Part shown: positions 41,690 through 50,176 of the stretch, in pieces
Layout: the number at the start of each line of letters is the position of its first letter
How positions within the stretch are numbered: the first letter of the stretch is position 1
Assembly (NCBI GenBank): GCA_021731285.1
Contig: JAKFXR010000024.1
Coordinates: forward strand, 30,950-94,949
Direction of reading: 5' to 3'
Source of the DNA: Polaromonas sp.
GTDB taxonomy: Bacteria > Pseudomonadota > Gammaproteobacteria > Burkholderiales > Burkholderiaceae_C
Length of the DNA stretch: 64,000 bases
The notes under the pieces: generated by a model
What the model was told of the DNA's origin: nothing
Databases searched by the model: none
Seen by the model: only the letters and a program-made list of their open reading frames with translations
Translations under genes and position numbers: made by a program

Positions 41690-42181
41690 ATGGACATGGA
41701 AGCACGAGGACATCGCGAACACCCCGAGGCACTGCGCTTGTGGTTGCGCCTGCTGACCTGCACCCAGCTGATCGAGAAGCAGGTACGCGGTCAGTTGCGC
41801 GAGCAGTTCGACACCACCTTGCCGCGGTTTGACCTGATGGCCCAGCTCGAGCGCAATCCGGACGGCCTGAAGATGAATGAGCTGTCGCGCCGCATGATGG
41901 TCACCGGCGGCAATGTCACCGGCATCACCGACCAGCTGGTCGCCGAAGGCGTGGTCGAACGCCTGGATGTGGAAGGAGACCGCCGCGCCTACCGCGTACG
42001 CCTGACCTCACGCGGCCGCAAGGTCTTTGAGGAAATGGCCCGCCAGCACGAGAGCTGGATTGTGCAGGCCTTTGGCGGCCTGTCCGCGCGCGAAGTGGAA
42101 ACCCTGCACAAGCTGCTGGGCAAGGTCAAGCAACACCAGATCGACCTGAACGAGTTGAGCCAGGAAATGGAAAACACATGA
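41690..42181 (+). CDS. MarR-family transcriptional regulator of the aryl-CoA operon
   Basis: A 163-residue MarR repressor. The winged helix is clear: [20 protein letters not shown] as recognition region and [20 protein letters not shown] as wing. Helices at both ends form the dimer interface. AAGGAG at 41678-41683 is a strong ribosome-binding site. The gene overlaps the enoyl-CoA hydratase start by 4 nt (ATGA at 42178) and sits within the operon that it probably controls. MarR regulators of aromatic-CoA clusters often bind the CoA ester as inducer; that applies here only by analogy. Confidence 0.9.
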   Translation: MDMEARGHREHPEALRLWLRLLTCTQLIEKQVRGQLREQFDTTLPRFDLMAQLERNPDGLKMNELSRRMMVTGGNVTGITDQLVAEGVVERLDVEGDRRAYRVRLTSRGRKVFEEMARQHESWIVQAFGGLSAREVETLHKLLGKVKQHQIDLNELSQEMENT

Positions 42182-43032
42182 AGCACTTCATTGGCCCCTC
42201 CAACCCGATGCGCACGCAGTTCAGTGCACAGGGCGGCTACCCCGCCCGTCATTTCGCTTACGCCTGCCACGACGGCGTGGCGACCTTGACCCTGAACCGG
42301 CCGGACCGCAAGAACCCGTTGACATTTGATTCATACGCGGAGCTGCGTGACCTGTTTCGCGCGCTTGTGCAGGCCACCGACGTCAAGGTGATTGTGCTGA
42401 CCGGCGCTGGTGGCAACTTCTGCTCGGGTGGTGACGTCCACGAAATCATTGGCCCGCTCACCCGGATGAGCATGCCCGAGATGCTGGAGTTCACCCGCAT
42501 GACCGGCGATCTGGTCAAGGCCATGCGGCTGTGCCCGCAACCCATCGTTGCAGCCATTGACGGGATCTGCGCCGGCGCGGGGGCCATGATGGCGCTGGCC
42601 TGCGACATGCGTCTTGGCACGGCGCAGGCCAAAACAGCCTTCCTGTTCACCCGCGTGGGGCTGGCAGGTGCGGACATGGGGGCCTGCGCCCTGTTGCCCC
42701 GCCTCATCGGGCAGGGACGCGCGTCAGAGCTTCTGTTTACCGGCCGGGCCATGACCGCGCAAGAGGGGCTCCAATGGGGGTTTTTCAACGCCTTGCATGA
42801 ATCGTCTGATGTGCTGTCCAAAGCGCAGGTGCTGGCCGCCGAGCTGGCAGCCGGTCCCACCTTCGCACACGGCATGACCAAGACCATGCTGCATCAGGAA
42901 TGGGCCATGACACTGGACCAGGCCATTGAAGCCGAAGCCCAGGCGCAGGCCATCTGCATGCAGACGGGTGACTTCAAGCGCGCCTATGAGGCATTCGCCA
43001 GCAAGCAAAAACCGGTGTTTCAGGGAGACTGA
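42178..43032 (+). CDS. Enoyl-CoA hydratase/isomerase family protein
   Basis: A 284-residue crotonase-fold enzyme. The oxyanion-hole sequences [15 protein letters not shown] and [20 protein letters not shown] are typical, and the N-terminal extension of about 30 residues before the family start is somewhat long. It would hydrate or open a ring-derived enoyl-CoA. It overlaps the MarR gene by 4 nt and is followed one base later by the acyl-CoA dehydrogenase gene. Together with the dehydrogenase it points to beta-oxidation-like processing of a de-aromatised CoA product. Confidence 0.88.
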   Translation: MKHFIGPSNPMRTQFSAQGGYPARHFAYACHDGVATLTLNRPDRKNPLTFDSYAELRDLFRALVQATDVKVIVLTGAGGNFCSGGDVHEIIGPLTRMSMPEMLEFTRMTGDLVKAMRLCPQPIVAAIDGICAGAGAMMALACDMRLGTAQAKTAFLFTRVGLAGADMGACALLPRLIGQGRASELLFTGRAMTAQEGLQWGFFNALHESSDVLSKAQVLAAELAAGPTFAHGMTKTMLHQEWAMTLDQAIEAEAQAQAICMQTGDFKRAYEAFASKQKPVFQGD

Positions 43033-43033
43033 G

Positions 43034-44215
43034 ATGAAGGCCTCTACCGCCCATCTGGGCTTGCCTTTCTTTGATGACGTTCATCGCACCCTGGGGCAGC
43101 AGCTCGCTGACTGGGTGCCGGCCCAGCAGGTCGATGAAAGCGACGACCGCAGCGCCTGCAGACAGTGGGTCCAGCGCCTCGGCGACGCCGGCTGGTTGCG
43201 TTACTGCGTGCCTGCCGGAAATGGCGGCGCTTTGGGCGGCGCACTGGAGAAGCTCGACTCGCGGGCCCTGGTCATCCTCCGTGAAACCCTGGCCTTTCAC
43301 TCGCCGCTGGCCGACTTTGCGTTTGCAATGCAGGGCCTGGGCAGTGGCGCCATCACCCTCGCGGGCACGCCGGAGCAGCAGGCGGCCTACCTGCCGGCCG
43401 TCGCGCGTGGAGAAAAAATCGCAGCCTTTGCATTGAGTGAGCCCGATGCAGGCTCCGATGCAGGTGCAATGACGACCAGCGCCGACCAGGCAGACGGCCA
43501 ATGGGCGCTCAACGGCCGCAAAACCTGGATCAGCAATGGCGACCTCGCCGACTTTTATGTCACCTTTGCCAAGACCGATGCGTCGGCGGGCACACGCGGC
43601 ATCACCGCCTTTATCGTCGACGCCAGGGTGGCCGGGCTTGACAGCAGTGAACACATTGCCGTGATGTCGCCCCACCCACTGGCCACCTTGAGATTTGCCC
43701 ACTGCCGCATCCCTGCCACGGCCCAGCTCGGGGCGCTCCATGGGGGCTTCAAGCTGGCCATGCAGACGCTCGACATCTTCCGTGCTTCCGTGGCCGCTGC
43801 GGCTTTGGGCATGGCCAGGCGCGCGCTGGCCGAAGCCGTGCGCTTCTCACGCGAGCGCAGGATGTTTGGCCAGACCCTGGCCGACTTCCAGCTGACCCAG
43901 GCAAAAATTGGCGAAATGGCCGCGCTGATTGATGCTGCCGCCCTGCTCACCTACCGTGCCGCCTGGCTGCGCGATGACAGTGAGCAGCGAGCCGCCGGCA
44001 CGCGCGTGACCACAGAAGCGGCCATGGCCAAGATGACCGCGACGGAAAACGCCCAGCGCGTGATCGACATGGCACTTCAAATGCATGGTGGCATGGGTGT
44101 CAAGGTGGGTACCCGGATCGAGAGCCTGTACCGCGAGATCCGTTCGCTGCGCATTTACGAAGGGGCCACCGAAGTCCAGCAACTCATCATTGGAAAATCG
44201 GTGTTGCAGTCATGA
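43034..44215 (+). CDS. Acyl-CoA dehydrogenase family protein
   Basis: A 393-residue flavoprotein with the three-domain acyl-CoA dehydrogenase fold. Visible landmarks are FALSEPDAGSDAGAM (FAD/substrate), ALNGRKTWISNGDLADFYV, RRMFGQTLADFQLTQAKIGE and the C-terminal MHGGMGVKVGTRIESLYREI with IYEGATEVQQLIIGK, in which the Glu of YEGATE is the usual catalytic base. ATG 43034 has GGGAG and GAGATG context and begins one base after the hydratase stop; the longer frame upstream lies within the hydratase gene. It overlaps the ligase gene by 4 nt. It is expected to oxidise a CoA ester from the ring pathway. Confidence 0.9.
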   Translation: MKASTAHLGLPFFDDVHRTLGQQLADWVPAQQVDESDDRSACRQWVQRLGDAGWLRYCVPAGNGGALGGALEKLDSRALVILRETLAFHSPLADFAFAMQGLGSGAITLAGTPEQQAAYLPAVARGEKIAAFALSEPDAGSDAGAMTTSADQADGQWALNGRKTWISNGDLADFYVTFAKTDASAGTRGITAFIVDARVAGLDSSEHIAVMSPHPLATLRFAHCRIPATAQLGALHGGFKLAMQTLDIFRASVAAAALGMARRALAEAVRFSRERRMFGQTLADFQLTQAKIGEMAALIDAAALLTYRAAWLRDDSEQRAAGTRVTTEAAMAKMTATENAQRVIDMALQMHGGMGVKVGTRIESLYREIRSLRIYEGATEVQQLIIGKSVLQS

Positions 44216-45840
44216 CAAGCAACTCCGCCACCTCTGCCCAACCCGACCGGTTTGTGCACGACCGCCTTCCCTCGCCGCTGCAGCGCCCACAGCTGCGCTA
44301 CGAGCTGCCGGAGTTGCAAATCCCGGCCCAGGCCAACCTGGTCGATGCGCTGTTTTCGAAAGCCCGTCAAGCGGGCCTTGCCGACCGGCCCCTGCTGCGC
44401 TCAGATGCCCTCACCCTGAGCTACGCCGAAACCGAGGACAGGGTCAACCGCATTGCCCAGGTGCTGACCGAAGACCTGCACCTGGTGCCCGGCAACCGCG
44501 TCTTGTTGCGCGGCGGCAATTCCATCGGCATGGCATTGAGCTGGCTGGCTGTGGTGAAAGCCGGCTTGGTCGCCGTAGCCACCATGCCGCTGCTGCGCGC
44601 ACGCGAAATCGGCGACATCATCGAGAAAGCGCAACCTGCGGTGGCCATCTGCGACGCCAGACTGACGGACGAGCTGGAACAGGCCCGCCCGGCCCATCCG
44701 GTGCTGCACACGGTCATCAGGTTCAACGCAGCGCACGACCCTCAGGACCTGGGGGTCCTGTGCGCTACCAAGTCGGGGCACTTTAAAGCCTGCCCGACCG
44801 CTGCTGACGACATCGCATTGATGGCCTTCACCTCCGGCACGACCGGCAAGCCCAAGGCAGCGGTGCACACCCACCGTGACGTTCTGGCCGCATGCGAGGC
44901 CTGGCCACGCCATGTGCTCAAGGCGTCACCGGATGACATCGTGATGGGCTCGCCGCCGCTGGCCTTTACTTTTGGACTGGGTGGCATGCTGGTTTTTCCG
45001 ATGTGGGCAGGCGCTTCGGTGTATTACCCGGCCATCCCTTACACGCCAGAAGCCATGGTGAAACTGATCACGCAGGTGGGCGCGACGATTTGCTACACCG
45101 CACCCACGTTTTACCGGCAGATGGCTCCGTTTGCCAAACAACACGGGGTAGGCGGCTTGCGCATCTGCGTCAGCGCTGGCGAAGGTTTGCCAGATGCGAC
45201 ACGCCAGCTATGGAAAGACGCCACCGGCATCGAGATGACCGACGGCATAGGTGCCACGGAGATGTTCCACATTTTCATCTCCAGCACTGCGCAGGATGTA
45301 CGCCGTGGCGCGGTCGGCAAAGTGGTTCCCGGTTACACCGCCAAAGTCGTGGATGACCGCGGCGTGGAAGTGCCCCGGGGGACGATAGGCAAATTGGCGG
45401 TTGTCGGGCCCACCGGCTGCAAATACCTGGACGATCCGCGCCAGGCGGGGTATGTCAAGGAAGGCTGGAACTACCCTGGCGACGCCTTCATGCAGGACGC
45501 AGAGGGTTACTTCTTTTTTCAGGCGCGAGCCGACGACATGATCATCACCTCGGGCTACAACGTGGGAGGTCCTGAAGTGGAAGACGCCCTGCTCAAGCAC
45601 CCTGCCGTTGCAGAATGCGCAGTGATTGGCGTGCCGGACGAAGAACGCGGCATGGCTGTCAAGGCCTTCATCGTGCTCAAGCCCGGCCAGGAGGGAAGCT
45701 CCGACACGACCCGGTTGCTGCAAGACCATGTCAAAGCCACACTGGCACCGTTCAAATACCCACGCCAGATTGAATTTGTCCAGCATCTGCCCCGCACGGA
45801 GACAGGAAAACTGCAGCGCTTCAAGCTGCGTCCACCATGA
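44212..45840 (+). CDS. Benzoate/2-aminobenzoate-type CoA ligase
   Basis: A 542-residue AMP-forming ligase that would start the pathway by activating an aromatic acid. It shows MAFTSGTTGKPKAAVHTH, ISAG-type CVSAGEGLP, the TDGIGATEMFHIF motif typical of benzoate-CoA ligase relatives, the hinge FQARADDMIITSGYNVGG and the catalytic Lys in PRTETGKLQRF. Length and motifs agree with 2-aminobenzoate- and benzoate-CoA ligases (about 520-540). Start and stop each overlap neighbours by 4 nt (44212-44215 and 45837-45840), a sign of tight co-translation. Whether salicylate or anthranilate is used cannot be decided here. Confidence 0.87.
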   Translation: MTSNSATSAQPDRFVHDRLPSPLQRPQLRYELPELQIPAQANLVDALFSKARQAGLADRPLLRSDALTLSYAETEDRVNRIAQVLTEDLHLVPGNRVLLRGGNSIGMALSWLAVVKAGLVAVATMPLLRAREIGDIIEKAQPAVAICDARLTDELEQARPAHPVLHTVIRFNAAHDPQDLGVLCATKSGHFKACPTAADDIALMAFTSGTTGKPKAAVHTHRDVLAACEAWPRHVLKASPDDIVMGSPPLAFTFGLGGMLVFPMWAGASVYYPAIPYTPEAMVKLITQVGATICYTAPTFYRQMAPFAKQHGVGGLRICVSAGEGLPDATRQLWKDATGIEMTDGIGATEMFHIFISSTAQDVRRGAVGKVVPGYTAKVVDDRGVEVPRGTIGKLAVVGPTGCKYLDDPRQAGYVKEGWNYPGDAFMQDAEGYFFFQARADDMIITSGYNVGGPEVEDALLKHPAVAECAVIGVPDEERGMAVKAFIVLKPGQEGSSDTTRLLQDHVKATLAPFKYPRQIEFVQHLPRTETGKLQRFKLRPP

Positions 45841-46280
45841 AATTTCAAGTCCGCAAAAAAATCCGCTTTCACCACTGCGACCCGGCGGGGATTGTTTTTT
45901 ATCCCCAATTTTTTTACCTCCTGCATGAGGTCCAGGAAGACTTTCTGGCCCACATCGGCTACCCCGAGCATGAGCTGATTGCTGGAGGTACGGGCGTGCC
46001 CATCGTCAGTCTCAAAACCGAGTTTGTCGGTATGTGCCGCTTTGGTGATGAAGTCAATATCAGCCTGGCGCTGACACGGCTGGGCCAGGCCAGCATCGGC
46101 ATGCGCTATGAAATACATAGCGAACTTCCTTCGTCAGAAAAGGGCGAAACCCTTAAATTATGTGCAGAAACGGTGGTGGTGTGCTCCGAGGTACCCAAGG
46201 GAAAGGCCATCGCCATCCCCGGGGTGCTCCGCCACGCCCTGCTGCCCTATCTGGACGCCAACCTGGAAAACAAATCATGA
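45837..46280 (+). CDS. 4-hydroxybenzoyl-CoA thioesterase-like hotdog protein
   Basis: A 147-residue single-hotdog thioesterase. CDPAGIVFYPQFF near residues 14-26 is the active-site signature of the 4-hydroxybenzoyl-CoA thioesterase/YbgC group, with Asp15 as the expected catalytic residue. It would hydrolyse an aryl-CoA or dead-end CoA ester. It overlaps the ligase gene by 4 nt and the RidA gene by 4 nt. A stretch at nt 46104-46146 within the gene (GCTATGAAATACATAGC followed by AAAAGGGC) resembles the reversed AT-rich repeat and coincides with a variable part of the protein. Confidence 0.88.
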   Translation: MKFQVRKKIRFHHCDPAGIVFYPQFFYLLHEVQEDFLAHIGYPEHELIAGGTGVPIVSLKTEFVGMCRFGDEVNISLALTRLGQASIGMRYEIHSELPSSEKGETLKLCAETVVVCSEVPKGKAIAIPGVLRHALLPYLDANLENKS

Positions 46281-46672
46281 TGAAACAGCTGCAACCGCCG
46301 GACTGGGCCGAGCCCAAAGGCTATGCCAACGGCGTGCTGGCCCGGGGCGCGCTCATTTTTGTGGGCGGGCAAATCGGCTGGAACGCACAACAGAAGTTTG
46401 AAAGTGACGATTTCATGGCCCAGACGCGGCAGGCCCTGCAAAACATCAAGGCCGTCTTGCTGGCTGGTGGCGCCGGGCCGGAGCACATGGTGCGCATGAC
46501 CTGGTACATCGTTGACCGCGCGGAATATGTGGCGAATCTGAAAGCGCTTGGGGCCGTCTACCGCGAGGTCATGGGAAAGAATTTTCCGGCCATGACCTGC
46601 GTACAGGTAGCGGCCCTTGTGGAAGATCGGGCGCGGGTCGAAATAGAAGTGACGGCGGTTCTGCCCGACTGA
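46277..46672 (+). CDS. RidA/YjgF-family protein
   Basis: A 131-residue member of the Rid (YER057c/YjgF/UK114) family. Family segments are YANGVLARGALIFVGGQIGW, QTRQALQNIKAVLLAGGAGP and PAMTCVQVAALVEDRARVEI; the position equivalent to the imine-binding Arg is within RARVEIE. Rid proteins hydrolyse reactive enamines and imines. That would make sense if the ring pathway starts from 2-aminobenzoate and releases an imine, which supports the anthranilate reading of this cluster over salicylate. ATG 46277 overlaps the thioesterase stop; a second ATG follows at once at 46280. Confidence 0.87.
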   Translation: MMKQLQPPDWAEPKGYANGVLARGALIFVGGQIGWNAQQKFESDDFMAQTRQALQNIKAVLLAGGAGPEHMVRMTWYIVDRAEYVANLKALGAVYREVMGKNFPAMTCVQVAALVEDRARVEIEVTAVLPD

Positions 46673-46818
46673 GACAGCCGGACGGAGCAGAGCCTTTTCT
46701 GGCTTAAGATGATTGTGGAGACTGCGACACCGCAACCGCCCGCCAGACCGAATGGAGACGCCCGTGACCCCATCCCGAACGCCCGATGCGCTCAATCTCC
46801 CAGAAGGGACAGCATCCC

Positions 46819-47793
46819 ATGAATGACGACACCTCCGGCTTCAGCCAAACCGCTTCCGGACCGGAATTCGGACTGGCGCAATCGCAGCGAAAAATGCAAC
46901 AACAGTTGATGGAGTCAACAGGCGTTGCGCATTCCGTTTTCAATTTCAAAACCCAGCAGCTGATGTGGAACACGCGTGCCTACCAGCTTTTTGGCGTCAG
47001 CCCGGTGGGGGCGGCCATGACACTGGAACTGGCCATGGGTTTGATCTACCCGGACGACCTGGAAGGCGTCGTGAAAGCCCGCGACCAGCTGCGTCAGACC
47101 GCCGGCACCATCGAACTCGATTACCGCGTCATCCGTCCGGATGGCGGACTGCTGGATATTCATTCGCTTCTGTATACCGAAAATGACAGCCAGGGCCGGC
47201 AGCTTGCCTGTGTGGAATTGAGCCTGGATGTGACTGACCGCAAGCGCATCGAAAGCGCGCTGATTCAATCTGCGCGTTTGTGCATGGTTCTGGACAAAGT
47301 TTCGACCGATGGGTACTGGGAACAAGCCAACGCGACACAGCAGGACAGCGACCCGGCGCAGACGCTTCCGGCGCCGCTTGCCGAGACCCGCCCTGTCCAC
47401 GCTCCGCACAGAAAAATGCGCGTTCTGTATGTGGAAGACAATATGTACAACCTGATGCTCTTCGACGACGTGATGCGGACGCGCGACGATGTGGAAGTGC
47501 GTATGGCCCAGAACGGCGCGCAGGGCTACGAGGTGGCGACCAGCTGGCGCCCTGATGTGCTGGTTCTGGATGGCCGGCTGCCGGACACACACGGCATCGA
47601 CCTGCTGCACCGCATGCGGGAAATCCCCGGGATGCAGGCAACGCCTGCTTTCATGTGCTCTGCGGACACGATGCCCGAGCACAAGATACTTGCCGAACAG
47701 GCCGGCTTCAGCGGCTACTGGACCAAGCCGGTTGACTTTGACAAGGTGTTTGACGAGCTGGACCAGGTGGCTGGCAGCATCACACTCGACTGA
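46819..47793 (+). CDS. PAS-receiver (REC) protein without kinase or output domain
   Basis: A 324-residue signalling protein. A PAS_3-type sensor domain (about 40-145; TRAYQLFGVSPVGAAMTLEL, YPDDLEGVVKARDQLR, DYRVIRPDGGLLDIHSL) is followed by a linker and a C-terminal receiver domain (about 197-318) with acidic pocket YVEDN, phospho-acceptor Asp251 in VLVLDGRLPD, Ser in MCSAD and Lys in WTKP. No histidine kinase, GGDEF or DNA-binding domain is present. GAAGGG at 46803-46808 supports ATG 46819; an ATG 33 nt upstream is possible. It lies convergent to the TolC-like gene of the adhesion cluster and could be a phosphorelay component, but the partner is unknown. Confidence 0.82.
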   Translation: MNDDTSGFSQTASGPEFGLAQSQRKMQQQLMESTGVAHSVFNFKTQQLMWNTRAYQLFGVSPVGAAMTLELAMGLIYPDDLEGVVKARDQLRQTAGTIELDYRVIRPDGGLLDIHSLLYTENDSQGRQLACVELSLDVTDRKRIESALIQSARLCMVLDKVSTDGYWEQANATQQDSDPAQTLPAPLAETRPVHAPHRKMRVLYVEDNMYNLMLFDDVMRTRDDVEVRMAQNGAQGYEVATSWRPDVLVLDGRLPDTHGIDLLHRMREIPGMQATPAFMCSADTMPEHKILAEQAGFSGYWTKPVDFDKVFDELDQVAGSITLD

Positions 47794-47850
47794 AGGACTG
47801 AGAGGCTCTTGCGGGGCCAACCCGCAAGCGACTTGTTGCGGCCCTGGGGC

Positions 47851-49866
47851 TTACTCCATGCCCGATGGCGGCGTCACCGAGCTTTCACGCGTGATCAGCC
47901 AACGGTCACCCACCCGCATCCACTGCAAGGTTTTGGTGACGACGTCGCGGTAATTGGCGGAGCGGTAGGTCTGCTTGAACACCATGGTCGCATTGGTGGC
48001 GTCGGACTGCGCGATGGTCATGTCCGCAACATCCACAGAAACATCAGTCGCCCGCTCCATGACACGCTTGCGCCGCTCTTTCCATGCCTCCCGGTCGCCG
48101 CCCGTAGCCGGAACAAAGCTCGGTGCGTAAAAACCAAAGTAAGTGTCTACATCCCGCTTGGCCCAGGCGGTCCTCCAACCCTCCAGCGACTGCCGCAACT
48201 CGCGGGTGCTTGGCGTGTCGGGCAAGGGTGCCGGGGACGGGGCGGCAGCCGGCGCTGGCGCAAGCTGCGGCGCCGGCGCAGCAGCAGCGGGCACAGGCCG
48301 CGCTGGAGCGCTTGCGGCCGGGACGGGTGTCGCAGCTGTCGCAGGAGCGGTGCCCGGCGCGAGCACCTCCTGAATGGCACGCTCCCGCGCGTTGAGCAGG
48401 GCCGTTTGCTTGACGAGGTCAGCCGCCCTGACCACCAGGGCGCCTTTGTCGACAACATACAGCGAAACCGGTTCGGCAGGACACTGCTGCGAGGCATCTT
48501 CCCCCTCGCTCCATGGCTCGACTCCGGGGACAGGGCCGGTTTCAATCTTCGTCAAGTCCAGCGCCGCCAGCAAGGTGCCCTGGGCCGCATGGGTGCGAAT
48601 ATAGGCCACACCAAGATCATGCTCGCCATTGGCCAGCGCGCGTTTGGCCTGAAACAACTCGTTTTCAGTGTCCAGCAAGTCAAGCAAGGTACGTTGCCCG
48701 ATGTCAAACTGGAGACGATACGCATTGCGCGCTTTCTCCACCGCCACCCGGTTCTGGTCAAGATAACCGATTTGCTCCTTGAGCTTGCGAATGTCGTTAT
48801 AGGCAATGGTCAGGGTCTGCCGGATATCGCGGCAGGTCTTGTCGCGCAGGTCTTTGGTGACGTTGAGTTGCTCGGCGAACTGGCGCTCGCGCGCACGGTC
48901 GCTGAATCCGTTGAACAGGTTCCAGCTCATCACAACTTCGGCGACGCTGGTTTCGGTATTGCCGGAGATTCCGCTCAGGTTTTTACCGTTGTCGCGGCGA
49001 AAACGCAGGTCGAACCTTGGCTGGTAGGCGCCACTTCGGGACGCCAGCGCGGCGTTGGAGGCGCGGACATTCTCGATGGCCGCACGCAACGCGGCATTGC
49101 GGTACTGCGCCAGCTTGATGGAGCTGGTCGCGTCGGCGGGAATTTCCTGGACCAGCGGCGCCGGCAAGGGCATCTCTGCCGTGGGGACCGCGCCCACAAT
49201 GCGCTGGAAGCGCGCCGATGTATCGTGCAGATTGGAGGTTTCAATCAGCAGGTTGGACTCTGCCAGTGCCAGCCGCGCAGCGATCTGCTCCAGGTCGACT
49301 GCACGCGCCACACGTGCCTTGACCCTGCGCTCGGTCTGCTCAAAAACAGATCGATGCTGCACAAAATTTTCTTCCGCGAGTCTGACCAGTTCCCGAAACC
49401 GCAGCACATCGTAGTAGGCGCGGGCTGCCTCAAACGCCGCTGTTTCCGAGGTGTCAAAAAACTCGAACAGGCGCACCAGCCGGGCATGGTCGAGGCGCTT
49501 GATCTCGTTGCGCGTGGGAAAACCGTCGTAAAGCAGTTGCGTGATCGTCAGGGAGGAGGATGTCCTGTCGTAACGTGACCGCAAGGTCGGGTCGTTGCGG
49601 CGCTCTGAGCCTGTGCCGGCAAGCAAGTCAACTTTGGGCAACTGGGCGCCAAAGCCCACATCACGCTCATACCCCGCTGCATGGAGCGTATGCAGGCGGG
49701 CCAGTACTTCGGGGTTGGTCAATACAGCCTTTTGCGCTGCCTCTTTCAGAGTCAGCGGCTTTTCGGCTTGCGCCGCCGCAAACCCGTGAGCGAACAGCAC
49801 CAAAGCGCACAATGAAGTCATCCGCAATGGATGCAGGATTTCAAGCAGCGGCAAGCGGGATTTCAT
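47851..49866 (-). CDS. TolC-family type I secretion outer membrane protein with C-terminal NTF2-like domain (LapE-like)
   Basis: A 671-residue outer-membrane porin of type I secretion. A signal peptide (MTSLCALVLFAHGFAAAQA) is followed by the duplicated TolC/OEP fold: first repeat from LTLKEAAQKAVLTNPEVLAR, with ITQLLYDGFPTRNEIKRLDH, and second repeat with VMSWNLFNGFSDRARERQFA and RTLLDLLDTENELFQAKRAL, the latter diagnostic of the AggA/LapE group. After about residue 500 comes a Pro/Ala-rich linker and then an extra domain (SLEGWRTAWAKRDVDTYFGF to VGDRWLITRESS) with the look of an NTF2-like fold. Usual members end before this. ATG 49866 is chosen because it starts the signal peptide. Divergent from lapG-lapD. 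Confidence 0.88.
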   Translation of the reverse strand: MKSRLPLLEILHPLRMTSLCALVLFAHGFAAAQAEKPLTLKEAAQKAVLTNPEVLARLHTLHAAGYERDVGFGAQLPKVDLLAGTGSERRNDPTLRSRYDRTSSSLTITQLLYDGFPTRNEIKRLDHARLVRLFEFFDTSETAAFEAARAYYDVLRFRELVRLAEENFVQHRSVFEQTERRVKARVARAVDLEQIAARLALAESNLLIETSNLHDTSARFQRIVGAVPTAEMPLPAPLVQEIPADATSSIKLAQYRNAALRAAIENVRASNAALASRSGAYQPRFDLRFRRDNGKNLSGISGNTETSVAEVVMSWNLFNGFSDRARERQFAEQLNVTKDLRDKTCRDIRQTLTIAYNDIRKLKEQIGYLDQNRVAVEKARNAYRLQFDIGQRTLLDLLDTENELFQAKRALANGEHDLGVAYIRTHAAQGTLLAALDLTKIETGPVPGVEPWSEGEDASQQCPAEPVSLYVVDKGALVVRAADLVKQTALLNARERAIQEVLAPGTAPATAATPVPAASAPARPVPAAAAPAPQLAPAPAAAPSPAPLPDTPSTRELRQSLEGWRTAWAKRDVDTYFGFYAPSFVPATGGDREAWKERRKRVMERATDVSVDVADMTIAQSDATNATMVFKQTYRSANYRDVVTKTLQWMRVGDRWLITRESSVTPPSGME

Positions 49867-50176
49867 GGGCGCAAACCCGGGGCCATCACCGGTACACTGA
49901 CTCGAAGCCATCCCCCGGGGACAGTCAATATCCGCAGGGGCGACCTGGCAGATAGCGGTGAGGGTGCTGTGGAGGCCATTGAGGTTTCAAATAGTTTCAA
50001 ATGCGGGGCAATTGTCGCCTCATCCCGGTGTACAAATGAAGCGCAATCATTCGAAATCAGGTTAAGAATATGCCGTTAGTTGCTGTTTTATATGGATATT
50101 TTCATGCTAACGCAGGTTTTACTGCAGCGCAATTAATATCCTGACGAATTGTGCCAGTGGTGCAAAAACGAAACAC
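49867..50176. other. Divergent control region between TolC-like and lapG-like genes
   Basis: A 310-nt gap with no supported gene. The part from about 50050 to 50150 is markedly AT-rich against the surrounding sequence and should contain the promoters for both directions. No confident -35/-10 pair, operator palindrome or terminator is visible. Confidence 0.5.
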
